A DNA stretch of 64,000 bases from Strobilurus pachycystidiatus (lineage: Eukaryota; Basidiomycota; Agaricomycetes; Agaricales; Physalacriaceae), in assembly GCA_019915135.1 (NCBI GenBank), contig JAHLMK010000010.1, positions 1,240,001 to 1,304,000 of the forward strand. Reading direction: 5' to 3'. The position numbers and the translations under genes are program-made. The notes beneath the pieces are model-generated. The model was not told the origin of the DNA. It did not search any database and saw only the letters and a list, made by a program, of their open reading frames with translations. Each line of letters opens with the position of its first letter. Position 1 is the stretch's first letter. This document shows, in pieces, positions 23,036-35,344 of this stretch.

Positions 23036-24050
23036 ATGTCCCGCCGCACCGCAGTACAGATCGAAGAAGCGTTTGACGACGACACGGACCTGCCGCTGCC
23101 GAACCAGCCTCTACCGAATACGGGCAACAGAGGCGCTCTGCTGGAGGCTATTGACGGGAATTCGGACTCTGATGTGGAAGAACGGGGACAGTCGTCGGCT
23201 TCAGCAGGGCAGAGAGATGAGTTCAAATTGGGAGGAGGGGTAGGCGGCGCAGGCGGGTCGATTACGGATGTGACGCCGTATAAGAAGTGCGTGTGCCAGC
23301 CTCAAACCGACTTTTCCTGGAACTAATCAATGCTTCGCAGGTGGACGTGTATCTACCCCATCTACATCGACGCCAAGCGGCCGTACGGCACCGGCGCCCG
23401 ACGCGTCGCGCGCCCCAAGTCCGTCTGGTGGCCCTTATCCAAAGACATCGCCGAGGCGACGAATCGGCTCGGACTCGGTACGCTGCATGAAGTCAACAAG
23501 TCACACCCAAGAGACTGGGAGAACCCCGGCCGTGTGCGGGTACGCTGGAAGAGCGACGAGGGGCGGCTCGTCAACCCCGCCATAACGACGAGTAAGTACA
23601 TGGTCGTGTGCCGGACACAACTGATGTGGTATGCGCGCAGAAAAACAACTGCTGGAGATGATCTGTCTCCAGATACACCGTCTCAAGCCCGAGAACGTCC
23701 CCAAGGTGCCCTATGCCTACTCTTCCTCCGCCACACCATCCCCCTCTTCCGCCGCAGTCACCCCCGCCCCCTCCTCAACCAAGGGGAAACAACCCGCCAA
23801 CTCGAAGTCCGCACCCCCCTCCACCCCCACACCCTTCGCACGCCTCCGCACCCCCATCCCCCCAACACCCCACCCACCCCTCGCCGCGCGCGTGTCGTCA
23901 TACTCCCCCGCGCTGGAGTCGGGCGTGTTGATCGACACGGTCAAGGCCGGGATGAACGCGCAGGAGCCGGCCCCGGCCCCGGGGACACCGGCACAGCCAG
24001 GGACTGCACAGCAGAAGGGGAAGAGGAAGGTCGTTAGGGTGAGGGGATAG
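23036..24050 (+). CDS. SEC65: Signal recognition particle subunit SRP19/Sec65
   Basis: Exons 23036-23286, 23341-23591 and 23641-24050 encode 303 residues. An acidic, disordered N-terminus precedes the SRP19 domain at about 83-190 (WTCIYPIYIDAKRPYGTGAR, then RVARPKSVWWP, NPGRVRVRW, then LEMICLQIHRLKPENVP). A long Pro/Ser/Thr-rich tail ends in the basic KGKRKVVRVRG, typical of fungal Sec65, which is longer than animal SRP19. The protein binds SRP RNA helices 6 and 8 and allows SRP54 to join, so it acts in co-translational targeting to the ER. As a single conserved housekeeping gene it anchors this region in the core genome. Confidence 0.9.
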
Positions 24051-24329
24051 GGTATTTGTGTAATCGAATTTTTGTTTTCGCCACTCTGTTTGAAACCTCT
24101 TTGACTCAGAGAAGCAGAACGGTATCGATTCCCTTCTCGTTTTGAGTGATCCAGTCCGCTAGCGATTCTACTCATTGCAATATCCGCTACACGTTTTGTT
24201 GGGTTGGGCACGCTCGACGCGCGCAGTCCAGTATTTCCCTTTACTTGGATAGAGCACACCCGATCGGGTTTCCTGGATGTGATACCCGACACTCTTCCTC
24301 TCAACAAGCCTGTCCGGGTTCCTGACACG

Positions 24330-24630
24330 AAGAAAAAACCGTACGCGTTGCCCCGTATATTGGGATACAGGGCGTCGAGCCGCTGGACGATATCCCGCTC
24401 CAGTCTTTCACTTCAACACCGGTCTGTCTTGCCTTTCAAGTTGCTCCTCACCCTCGAAGGTCAGTGATTAGAAAGTCCCTGATGACGATGAAAAACACGC
24501 CAAACACCCTTCATATGCAGATACCGGACGTCGAGTCGTTGAACATACATGATGTCCAATAGTTATGCCATCCTTGTGCGCGCCCACAATACCCAAGTCA
24601 ACAAGTCTGTGCGGGTTTGACGCGATGGAA
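24330..24630 (+). repeat. VEPLDDI repeat modules, inverted match to 21.2-21.6 kb
   Basis: Two modules lie at about 24355-24400 (encoding IQGVEPLDDIPLQSFTSTP) and 24508-24545 (IPDVESLNIHDV). Read in reverse complement, about 24330-24500 matches 21285-21480 with common words such as CGGCTCGACGCCCTGTATCC and GGTGTTTGGCGTGTTTTTC. The flank CCCACAATACCCAAGTCAAC also matches 21520-21545. So inverted copies flank the JTB-like/SEC65 gene pair. Confidence 0.65.
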
Positions 24631-24724
24631 AACGTGGGAATTCATCAACGTATTGACTTGTTCTCACGACAATATCTATGTCCATGTAGCCATCTGGTTG
24701 AACAACACACACCAAACAGGGAGA

Positions 24725-27700
24725 ATCACGCCTTCATCTGAATCGAACATCTTGTCATCAAGATCTAGTTGTGGTGTAGATCTGTACTCCCATCAGGTAT
24801 GTATTGTTCCATATATGTCTCTCCTTGATAGAAAGATTCATTCGTAATTCGGACCATCCCGATTGAGGGCACATCACAGCCTTTGCGAAACTAGAAAAGG
24901 TGTTACTGGACTCACTCCGGTTTCTCACTCGTACATTCATCATGGACTCTCCCCCTTCTACATCACCTGGGCCACACGATGTGGCGCGCTATCACTCGCC
25001 GGACATAGAGATTCCACCATGGCCCAGCGCCGAAGTATCCGCTACACCTCTGAGTACTGCTGGGGGTGATCTTTTCGATTTCGATACAAGATCAGAGGAC
25101 GAGTTCAACGAACAAGAGGAGCAAGAAGTAAACGCGGAAATACTTCCTCCTACCACTAATGGAGCAGATAGGAGAGGCGCATTCTTCGGAATCAGGCATG
25201 CTAGCACTAAGCAAGGTCCGGTACCAGTTGTTACTATCCCGCTATAATCAACTTATGAATCACGCCCCGTAGGACTCGGAAGCGATACTTCTGACTTCAT
25301 AGACTCACTCCCCGAAGATGCACCGTACCAAGAAATGGGCGAGACTGCGCGTTTATGGAAGATATTCCTCCACGAGAGAGGGAAAGTGGATAACGACCGG
25401 GTCGCCAACTGGAAGGATGCCCTGGACGTCCTTTTAGTCTTTGTGAGTAATGAGTTTCTGTGCTGAAGCTGTGTTCGCTAAGCCTCCTACTAGGCTGGAC
25501 TCTTCTCCGCCGTCGTCTCCTCCCTTGTCAGCCAGACGTATCAGAACCTCCAAGTTGACACCGCCAATGTTGCGGTATCTCTCATTATCGAGCTCGTCGG
25601 TGTCCAGAGGGCTATCGGCCGTGGTCAGGATGTCGACAGCATTGCCGAGACGGATCGCACTCCTCTGACCGACTTCCACCCGGGGCTGACTGCGACTTGG
25701 GTGAACGGCTTGTGGTTCATGAGTCTTGTACTCAGTCTTACCACGGCGCTCATCGCTGTGCTTACGAAGCAGTGGGTGAACGAGTACATGGAGTCGGCGC
25801 GGTCAGGCAGCCCTCGCACAAGCAGTCGTATCCGCCAGTTCCGATTCAACCAACTGAAGGAATGGCACGTCCCCGTTATCATAGGGCTCTTACCTGTCTT
25901 GATGCACATTGCGTTGGGCGCGTTTCTCTCCGGCCTCGTCATCTTCCTTCTTGGCTTGAGCACCTCCATAACCATTGCGATCTCCATCGTTTCTGCCGCG
26001 ACATTGACGATTTACGCTTCGACGAACGTCCTCCCCATCTATGATCCTGCCTGCCCCTACAAGACTCCATTAACGAGCTACATCTATTCTATCTACTCGC
26101 ACATCCGGCGGTTAAAGTTGCCGCGTAGATTGAGATTGTATATGCGCAGAAATGCATTCTTCTGCAGGCTCTGCTCGTCCTCGTCAGACATGGAAATTCC
26201 ACTGTCTCTCCAGGAAGCCGAAGAGGGCAGGGTTTTGAAGGAGGCGGACCGCCTTGAGGCTGAAGCAGCTGTATGGCTCTACCAAGTCTCAACTAATCCC
26301 TCGATTCACCGCATTGTTTTGCAATCCTTCAGTAACGCCCCCCTCACTGTCACAAAATTCATCACCGAGAAGATGGACAATCTGGAAATCCTTCTGGAAC
26401 GTGCTGTCCGGTCGACTGGGTCTACCTTATCTGTCAATCAGTCCACTTATCAGCGTTTCCTCCGCGCCCTTGTTTGTTTCTTCCCGATCAATTATTCAAA
26501 TGCTGGGGTGGTTCCCATTGGTTTTGATCATAATGGAACCTCCCTGCCGGTCCTTCTAAATATCTGCGAGCCAAAAAAAGCAGCCCAGTTCTTGGAAGAG
26601 CAGATCATCAATCCCACAGAACTCCATGATGTTGCCATATGGGTCCAGATTCTTCGGAACGCTCTGCGCTCTGGCTTGAGTTGGCTTCATATTGGTGAGG
26701 AGGATTCTCCACAGTGGTGGACCATTCACGACTGGCTGCTCCAACATCATACTCTTACGTGTGAAACATGTACAAAGTCTACTGGATCCATTGCAAATCT
26801 GTATGAAGTCACATCACTCTCAAGGGAAGGCGAACATCACATATCTCAATCTTGGACTGTCCTTGACTCTATTCGAGCCAGCACTGCCTCTGCAATGACA
26901 TTTGGAGACGCTATGAGCAACTTCCTCATTCCGTCTCTGTCAGAATTTGTCTTTTCCAGAATGCCGGAAGCTTGTTATTATGATTATTCTGATATCCCAA
27001 CACAAACAAAACTACTTCTCCTCCTGGTTCATAGACCACACGTCCTTGGCAAATCCTCTCCTGACAACTCATATTCTGCTCCCTCCGGCGTTATCCTTCG
27101 CATAGGGCAAAGTGTCGGACTACTCACCTTGGGCATGGCTCCTTACGTTCGTCACAAACACATCCCAAGACGTACATTTGAATCGTTGAAGAAGATCTTT
27201 GAGAACGAGAAAACTGATGACACGTTCTGCACTCAAAATCAACGAAATATCTTCCATGTCCTCTTCCGGTCCATTGCTCTGGATCCTTATCTTGCTGCAG
27301 ATTATCGTGAATGGATCAATCAAGAGATAGCAGAAAAAATATGTGGCTTGATGCTCTCCGATTTGTACCACCCTTGGGCACTGTTATCTGATCTCCTTGA
27401 GGTCGTCGTCATCGTGGAATGTCCCATTCTCCTGCCAATGGTATATCGCCGGATTCGGAAGGCCCGCCACCTCCATTGTCTGCGGAGGGATGAGATCAAG
27501 CAGTTCTTCCTCTCCAACTTATATCAAGATGAACGTGGATCGTCGTTTACAGTTGCAGCATATCTCAGAGGGCTCGGTGCTCTCAGAACTGCGAGTCCGG
27601 CCGAGTATGAGAAGACCATGCTACATATTCACGACCCGAAAACACTCTTTGCAATTTGCCAGTCTCTGCTCTTGGCCGACGTTGAGCGGCGACGTCAGCT

Positions 27701-28050
27701 CTTTGATCTGCTCCCGCCGGCTATCCCCAATGATATTTGGGCTCCTTGTTTACGAGAGATAGCTTCCTTCCTCCGCCGTGACACCAGTCGAGCGTTGTAC
27801 GAATGCCGCACATCGCATGTGGAGCATCCTCACATGAACGGACTGCTGTTGTCATATGATTCATGGGATGATATGATGGCGTTTTGGGCTCGCTTCAGCG
27901 CTAGGTGTCGCGGATCGTGGCTCCCGAAGTCAATACCACTGTATCGAAGAATCGGGAATCCGACGGCCGACTCGCCGTTGAGTGCTATCAATGGAAGCAG
28001 AAGAGATAATAGTAGCAACTTAGCAATAGATTCCATGGTGTAACTGGCAG
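24725..28050 (+). repeat. Tandem segmental duplication, copy 1
   Basis: This unit, including about 200 bp upstream of the gene, is repeated at about 30810-34110 in the same orientation. Promoter words are shared, for example GGTATGTATTGTTCC and CGAAACTAGAAAAGGTGT. All three exons and both introns of the DUF6535 gene match the second copy; similarity is highest around 25.5-26.1 kb. Confidence 0.9.
24942..28043 (+). CDS. DUF6535 membrane protein, copy 1
   Basis: Exons 24942-25215, 25273-25442 and 25494-28043 encode 997 residues. A variable acidic N-terminus is followed by the DUF6535 region from about residue 107 (DAPYQEMGETARLWKIFLHE) to about 320. It contains four hydrophobic segments: AGLFSAVVSSLVSQ (about 149), LWFMSLVLSLTTALIAVL (about 219), LLPVLMHIALGAFLSGLVIF (about 276) and TIAISIVSAATLTIYAS (about 303). 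The large C-terminal part (about 350-997) is helical and cytosolic by the positive-inside trend. DUF6535 proteins occur as large families in agaricomycetes; their function is unknown. Relative to copy 2 there is a 6-bp insertion after the first intron that keeps the frame. Confidence 0.85.
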
Positions 28051-28798
28051 GGGTAGACCGTAGAAGTGATGTGCCACTCAGTGGCACTCACATGCAGAAA
28101 TTTGATGGATTCACCATTAAAGGCGACCGGTGTGCCATGTCCGCTCTATGAAAGAGTCAAGCTTGAGGTAAGTGTAGATGGCTTTTAATTTGTCCAATCA
28201 AAAAAATCAGACGGGGATATACAGTTTCCTCGAGCAAGAATAATCTCAATTCTCAATGACAGACCTCCACAGCGCATACCAGCAGAGAACATGAAGTGGT
28301 TGTCACCGCATATGGATAATGGAAGCATTGTATGGGTGACAACTCGGACCGAAGAGTCTCGGACAGCAACGATAAACACAAAAGGACACCAAAGAATCAG
28401 GAGTGGTCACCAGGGCAGGGGATGTGCATCTTTGATCGAGCTTGTTGTCGTCATCATGTGTGGCGTTGGGTGATGCGGCGCAGCCACAATGGGCATAGCA
28501 ACTTGGTTCAGACCCTGTAATGCGTCTTACTTTCACACGTTCTTCCCTCTCTAGTCCTTGGAACTTGAGCTCGGAACCCACCGTGGTCCATGTACTGTTG
28601 CGGACATCCTGTTTGCGGAACATTTAAACTTGGAATCCCTTGTTATGAATCGCGAGATTTTGATTTTATGGTGGCAAAGTACTAGACCTAGGACGGTGAG
28701 TCCAGAAAAGAGATTATGTGTCTGAGCAGGCGAGGATGGCCATCCTCGCCATGGAAGGAAGGAAGGAAGGAAACGGGTTCTCGGCGTTGGCCACTCAC
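28044..28798. other. Spacer after DUF6535 copy 1
   Basis: About 750 bases with no supported gene. A minus-strand open frame at 28303-28623 is Cys-rich but has no recognised features. A (GGAA)4 microsatellite lies near 28755. Confidence 0.4.
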
Positions 28799-29645
28799 CC
28801 GGGTCCGTGTTACTTATCGTTTCCTTTTACGACCATGGCCATGGTCGTTTGTTCGACGAAAGGCAACCCGCATCGAGGATGGTCAACGCCCACGCACATG
28901 GAGACCAAAGGAAAACGGAGGTGAGGAGATACATTAGGGCTGGAGAGTGGGCTGTGACTCTGAGCGGAGCAAACGTCTTGGATGCCATATAGACGAAGAA
29001 ACAAGGTGAGTCCCCCGCTCCGCTGTTATGTTGGACTGGGCTAATGCAGAAAAAGGCCCGGAGCTGAGGTTGCATAGATTTCTTTAGACGACAGGCGCTT
29101 ACGTCTACAACACCCCCTCGGTCCTTAACGCTCAAAGTCCCAACCGTGTAAAATCATCGCCCGCTCAAACGAAATGAAAACCACTACCTCCATGACCCTC
29201 ATGTATCTGTGCCTTGCGCTGCTCACAAAGCGGGCTTCAATACTCTCATCGGTTGATTGAACGTCATGATGAGTACTCGACAACGACGACGACTAGTGCA
29301 GTGGCAGCAGGAACGAGAGCAAGCGGGACATTTGGTAACAATGTCGAATGGTGCATTGGGCTCTGGATCTGGGACATAAACGAGTGCAGCAGCCATAGCA
29401 TCTGCGAGCAAGAGCGTGCAACCAGCGCAGGCGGTCAACGCGGAGTACGCGACGCTCAGTGCGGGAGTGCGTGTCATGGCGACGTAGTCTCTTCCCCACC
29501 CTTTCACCTCCCCCATCACATTTGCCGATCCCTCCCTCCCTCATACCCATACTCACTCTCTAGAATACCCTCTGCCCCTCGCATGCTTCTCCACCTCCTT
29601 GGCGCAATGTGTGTCCAGCGCCATGCGAAACTGCCGCTGCCCAAC
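28799..29645 (+). pseudogene. Decayed copy of the CBM19 secreted protein gene
   Basis: The stretch aligns in order with 48.65-49.33 kb: promoter words (TTGTTCGACGAAAGG, GGCCCGGAGC, TGCATAGATT), a start codon at 29174 followed by MKTTTSMTLMYLCLALLT (compare MKTFTLLCLAALGSHAAP), then CTAGTGCAG, GCGCAGGCGGTCAACGCGGA and CGACGCTCAGTGCGGGAG, then the intron and CGCATGCTTCTCC. The frame is broken within 25 codons and repeatedly after that. Similarity fades after about 29640, so the S/T-rich 3' part is missing. It lies between the two DUF6535 copies, 20 kb from the intact gene. Confidence 0.75.
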
Positions 29646-29859
29646 ACGAATCTGGATGATATGGCTGCACGCACTGGATCCGGCTTTGGCTCTGGGACCC
29701 ATAATGCCAGTAAAACCAGGTTCGACACACAAGGAGCACGCAACCTCGCAGGAGTGGGTCGCTGGCAATAATCTCTTGGTCATCATTGCGCTGGGAGCGA
29801 AGGCTGAATGTCCGTCGAGTTTTGCCTTGTGCTTGGCGTGCACCGTTATTGACATACCA

Positions 29860-30480
29860 CAGGTGCGCCAGACGCGGATGCGGGATGCGTATATTTGGCA
29901 GATTGGACGCGGAGAGGGGAGGGGGCCGATGATCTTGAAAGTACGCTAGATAAGTTGTCAGTCAATGTACGTCCCGTTCCGTTCCTAGCCCTTCTATCCT
30001 CGTTTGACACGTCGTTGATAGTACTGCTCGAGTTATCTCTTCCTAACGATGGAATGTACTTGATATGCATAAATTTGGAACTGATCTTTCGTGTAAAAGC
30101 CGCGACCAAAAGGTGCATGCCGATGAAAATAGAGGCGTCAATGGATGCGTTCTTTCTGCTCGCGATTACCTCCAAGACTCTTGTCGTCTCATGGCGTGGC
30201 CTGCGGTTCCTGCTCCCCTTCGTGTCATCATCTCACCTCGGACGAGTATGACTGAATTTGAAGAAGCAGTAAAAGACTACGAAACAATGCAACGTTGACT
30301 GTTCAGGAAGGTTCGGCCTGATCAATACAAAATCTCAGACGGTGGGCTACGTGACAGAAGGTTACGCCGCTTCGATGGGCGGTGTACTCTGGTGTACTCG
30401 GGCATGACGCCTGATTTCACTTTGATTCGTAAGTGTGGCGTACAAATTCTTCCGAGAACTTGGCACTTATTCATTCGCTA
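29860..30480 (+). other. Coding-like fragments, gene not resolved
   Basis: Three protein-like stretches follow each other in different frames: GAPDADAGCVYLADWTRRGE (from about 29870), AVPAPLRVIISPRTSMTEF ending at a stop at 30298, and KVRPDQYKISDGGLRDRRLR (from about 30310, up to a GTAAGT donor at 30430). Donor- and acceptor-like sites lie between them but I could not join them into one frame. It is either a broken gene or one with an intron pattern I missed. Confidence 0.25.
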
Positions 30481-30809
30481 GATCATTTGCGCGCTTCAGG
30501 TCTGATAATACGCCTCGTGTAGCTGTATGTGGGGCTTCACTCTCAGAGTAACTGACAGATTGTGGCGACCACAAAAGGGTCGCTCAACCGTGTACGTCAA
30601 TGATATCTGAGCGCGATCTTCTGATGGAGAAGTGACGGAATGCGTTGGCCCGAGTGCGAGTCGGGCCGTGGGAAGTGAGACGTGGTTTGACTTGCACGGC
30701 GACTCTGAAGGCATTCGTTTGGCATCCGACGAGCGAGTCTCGTTTTTCGTGAGAATTCTCGTTCTTACGTGTCCATCTAGTCCGGTTCCGAGTGGAACAA
30801 CGCATACCA

Positions 30810-33800
30810 TTCCAAGCGAAATACGCCTTCATCCCAATCGGACAGGTTCTCCAATCAAGATCCAGTCGCGGTGGCGATATGTACTCCCATTCGGTATGTA
30901 TTGTTCCGTATATGTCTCTTCTTGACAGAAACGTTCATTCATATTCCAGGCCATACCCGGGTGAGGGCATATCACAGCCTTCGCGCGAAACTAGAAAAGG
31001 TGTCGAAGGATCCACTCGGTTCCTGGTACCGAACGTTAACTATGGATTTCACCCCCTCTACACCACCTACGCCACAGGACCTGACGCGCTATGACATAGA
31101 GATTGAAACAGTGCCCTGGACTACACCCCCTAGTGCTGCCGGAGACGGGCTCTTTGCCCTCAGTCCAAGCTCGGAAGCTGAGTTCAACGAGAAGCAGGGG
31201 CAAGGAGTCAAGACGGAGGGGCTCTATCATACTGCCAACAACGCCGAGAGCAGGGGCGCGTTCTTTGGCATAAAGCATGCGGGTCCTAAGCAAGGTCTGA
31301 TTCTATTTGATGTTGTGACGCTACCACTAATCTAACACTTGCGCCATGTAGGAAGCGATCCATTCGACTTCATAAACACACTTCCCGATGATGCGCCTTA
31401 TCAGGAGATGGGCGAAACTGCGCGTTTATGGAAGATCTTCCTCCACGAGAGAGGAAAAGTTGATAAAGACCGGGTCGCCAACTGGAAGGATGCCCTGGAC
31501 GTCCTCTTAGTCTTTGTGAGTACCGAGTTATCGTGCTGAAACTGGGTTGGCTAAGGCTTTCCAAGGCTGGACTTTTCTCCGCCGTCGTCTCCTCTTTCGT
31601 CAGCCAGACGTATCAGAGCCTTCAAGTTGACACCGCCAATCTGACCGTCTCCCTCATCATCGAGCTCGTCGGTCTCCAGAGAGCTATCGGCCGCGGTCAG
31701 GATGTCGACAGCATTGCCGAGACGGATATCACTCCTCTTACCAACTTCCGCCCCGGACTGACTGCGACGTGGGTGAACGGCTTGTGGTTCATGAGCCTTG
31801 TGCTCAGCCTTACCACGGCGCTCATCGCTGTGCTTACGAAGCAGTGGGTGAACGAGTACATGGAGTCGGCGCAGTCGGGCAGCCCTCGCACGAGCAGCCG
31901 TATCCGCCAGTTCCGATTCAACCAACTGAAGGAATGGCACGTCCCCGTTATCATAGGGATGCTACCTGTCTTGATGCACATTGCGTTGGGCGCGTTTCTC
32001 TCCGGCCTCGTCATCTTCCTTCTTGGCTTGAGCACCGCCATAACCATTGCGATCTCCGTCGTGTCCGCCGCGACATTAACAATATACGCTTCGACAAACA
32101 TCCTTCCCATATATGATCCTGCTTGCCCATACAAGACACCTTTGACAAACTACATATACTCTGTGTACTCGCACATCCGCCGTATAAAGTTGCCGCGTAG
32201 ATGGAGATCGTATCTGCGCAGGAATCAATTCCTCCGCAGGTTCTGCTTGTCCTCGTCAAACATGGAAATCCCTATTTCCCTCCAGGAAGCTGAAGAGGGC
32301 AGGGTGTTGAAGGAGGCGGATCGTCTTGAAGCCGAAGCAGCTGTATGGCTGTACCACTTTTCAACGAATTCGTCAATTCACCGCATCGTCTTAGAGTCCT
32401 TCAGTAACGCGCCCCTTACTGTTGCGAGCTTCATCACTCAAAAGATGGATAATCTGGAAAGCATTCTGGAAAGTGCTGCCCGGTCAATCAGGACTACCTC
32501 ACCTGTCAATCAGTCCACTTATCAACGATTCCTTCGCACCCTTCTTCGTTTCTTCCCCAAGAATGATTCGTGCGCTAGGGTGGCACCTCCCAGTGCCTTT
32601 GATTGTGATGGGACTTCCCTACCTGTTCTTCTAGATATCCTCAAGCCCGAAAAAGCGGCACAATTCTTGGAAGAGCAAATCTTGAAACCCACAGAATTCC
32701 ACGATGTTGCGATATGGGTCCAAATTCTCCAGAATGCTCTGTGCCCTGGCGCAAGCTGGCTTCATATTGGGGAGAGGAACTCTCGACATTGGTGGACTGT
32801 CTACGATTGGTTGCTCCAACCACACGAAATCACGTGTGCAACATGTGCCAAGGGTACTCAATCCACCGAGACTCTGTACAAGATCATGTTAGAGGCAGAG
32901 GGGGGAGATAATTACAACGATCTACCTCTGACCGTTTTGGACTCTGCCCAATCCACCACCGCTTCCGCGATGACATTTGGAGACGCTATGAAGAAGTTTT
33001 TGGTTCCCTCTCTGTCAAAACTTGTATGGTCCGTTCTGATGTCGGCTCGCTGGTATGACAACTCCGATATCCCGGCACAAGTGAAACTACATCTCACTCT
33101 TGTTCGTGCACCACTGATTCAGCGCACATCCTTTGACAAACCAAATTCGGCTTCATCCCGCGTCATCCGATGCATAAAACAAAGTGTTGGCATAGAGACC
33201 TGTGGAGTAGTTGCGTACCTCCGCCACAAACACATCCCAAGACACACCTTCGAATCTCTGAAGGAGATCTTCCGGAACGAGACGTCTAAGGACGTGTTCT
33301 GCACTCCCGACCAGCGGCACCTCTTTCAGGCCCTCTTCCGGTCCATTGCGCTGGATCCCAGTCTCGCCAAGGACTATTGTAAATGGATCAATCAAGACAT
33401 AGCAGAAAAGATATCCAGCCTCATGTTAACCAACTTGTGCGACTCATGGACCCTATTGGCTGATCTTCTTGACGTTGCTGCGAGTGTGGAATGCCAGACC
33501 TTACTTCCGGTAGTCTACCGCCGAATTCGAAAGACACACCACCTTCATTGTCTACGAATAGACGAGGTCGAGCCGTTTACTCTTGCAAATGAGTTTCAGG
33601 ATGAACGTCATTCATCTTTCACGGTTGCAGCTTTTCTGAGAGGCCTCAGTGCTCTCAAAGCTGTGAGCCCGTTCGAGTATGACAAAACGATGCTCCATAT
33701 CCACCACCCGGAAACACTCTTTGTCATCTGCCAGGCTCTGCTCTTAGCCGATGTTGAACGGCGAAGTCAGCTTGGTGAACTGCTCCCGAGTATCCCTAGT

Positions 33801-34110
33801 GAAGTCTGGGCTCCTTGCCTGCGAGAAATCCCTCGCTTCCTGAGCCAGGATACTACTCGAGTGGTGTATGCATGCCGCACATCGCATGACAACCATCCGC
33901 ACATGAGCGGCCAGATATTGAAGTATGATTCGTGGGATGATATGACAGCATTTTGGGATGGCTTCAGCGCCAGATGTCGTGGATCGTGGTTCCACAGACT
34001 CATCACGTCATGTAAGAAGGTAAGGGGACCGCCGACCGCCTCGCTGTCGAGCATCGGAGATAGTAGCAAAGGAGACAGTGGCACGGCGTTGGGTTCTATA
34101 GTGTAATGGT
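30810..34110 (+). repeat. Tandem segmental duplication, copy 2
   Basis: Same-orientation counterpart of 24725-28050. It includes the matching promoter region and the whole DUF6535 gene. The two units are separated by about 2.8 kb of unrelated sequence. Confidence 0.9.
31042..34106 (+). CDS. DUF6535 membrane protein, copy 2
   Basis: Exons 31042-31294, 31352-31515 and 31566-34106 encode 985 residues. Intron positions and phases are identical to copy 1. The DUF6535 region starts at about residue 98 and has the same four hydrophobic segments, for example LWFMSLVLSLTTALIAVL and MLPVLMHIALGAFLSGLVIF. The N-terminal 90 residues and the C-terminal two thirds have diverged much more than the membrane region, so the membrane core is likely under stronger constraint or gene conversion. 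Both copies are fully open. Function unknown. Confidence 0.85.
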
Positions 34111-35344
34111 TAGCAAGCCGCACGTTGGGCTCACACGTGGTTCTTGTAGAATATTGTGTTGGGTATACAATGAGTGCAGTGGAAGTAAGTATACGATGAG
34201 TGCAGTGGCTACTCAAACCGCGGTGCGCGAGACTCGACCTTGTCACTTGTGAGATTGCGGAATTCAAAAAGTGTGAATCAGTTAATTATGGATGAGGGTC
34301 AGATCTTGGGTGCACAGACTAGCTGCTTTCGAAACAAACCAAATGGTAACTACTGGTCGCGCGGACTGAGAGGATCGATACGTGAATTGCGTGGGTTCTC
34401 CGGTCTAATTGCCGGAATGCCTGATGCGGGTTGGCGGACAGCGCATCTTCGGTGTCGCAACGTAAAAGATGAGCTTGAAGTCTTGCCCAAGTCCTTTCCA
34501 CGGCAGTCATTCCATCTTGTGTGTCCGTGTGTTCATTGACTCAAGGATTGATTCAAACATTCAAATTGAAGCGTTCAACAGTCCACGTGTTGTCGGGCCG
34601 AATTATCCGAATACCTGTGACGCAATTCGCCTCAAATCAAGTTATTGAAGCTACCACAACTGGTCAATCACATAATTTCTCGCCGCAGTAATAATCTTGT
34701 CGGCCCGTCATACATACCAAGGAAACCAGAAATATGAAGCATCAAATGGGTCGTAGCTGGTACGTCGCCGCAGTTGTCGCCCGCCTGAGGCTTACTATTG
34801 TAACAGGTTGACTATGTCGTCAACGGCAACAAGCTACGCGCTTGCTGTCTATTCAGCTATAGTCAAGCCATATCTGGCGTGACTGAGACAACGGCTCGTA
34901 ACGGTTCACCGGGGACATCATCCTTGGAACAGGTGCAATTTGTACAACGTTGTGTTTTTGTTCTCCTGTGCCACGATGAACCACATATACCAAGTGCTAA
35001 TAATTAGGGCAGATTGAGAACTCAGGAGAGCGTTGTGTGAAATGGCAGGGCGATCCAACATCACAGCTGGTCGCCGGCATTTGAGATGATGTTCGCGAGC
35101 GCCATTGATCGTCGGGCGACAATCACAATAGAGTCTCAGACTTTTGTGCTCACTACCGGCCTCGAATAATGAGAAACAACGTTTCTGGTCCAAAGCTATT
35201 GTCTGTCGCAGGGATTTAAGAGAGCGTTGTTCGCTGATGCACATTCGCCACCCACTGCCCCATCACCCCAACCCACCATTGAACCACCCGCTACGCGTTC
35301 CACTGTCATCTTCTACTTCAGATTGATACTGCTACTGTTACGCA
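34107..35344. other. Intergenic region
   Basis: About 1.2 kb. A short direct repeat (AAGTATACGATGAGTGCAGTGG and a near copy just before it) occurs near 34170-34210. No gene or RNA recognised. Confidence 0.4.

Noticed and set aside
23713..23931. Proline-rich plus-strand frame
   Set aside because: Out-of-frame reading of the Pro/Ser-rich tail of SEC65.
28745..28775. GGAAGGAAGGAAGGAA tract
   Set aside because: A short microsatellite with no further structure.
31551..32134. Open minus-strand frames inside the DUF6535 genes
   Set aside because: They appear in both copies only because the sense strand is duplicated, and have no start context or domain; they are shadows.
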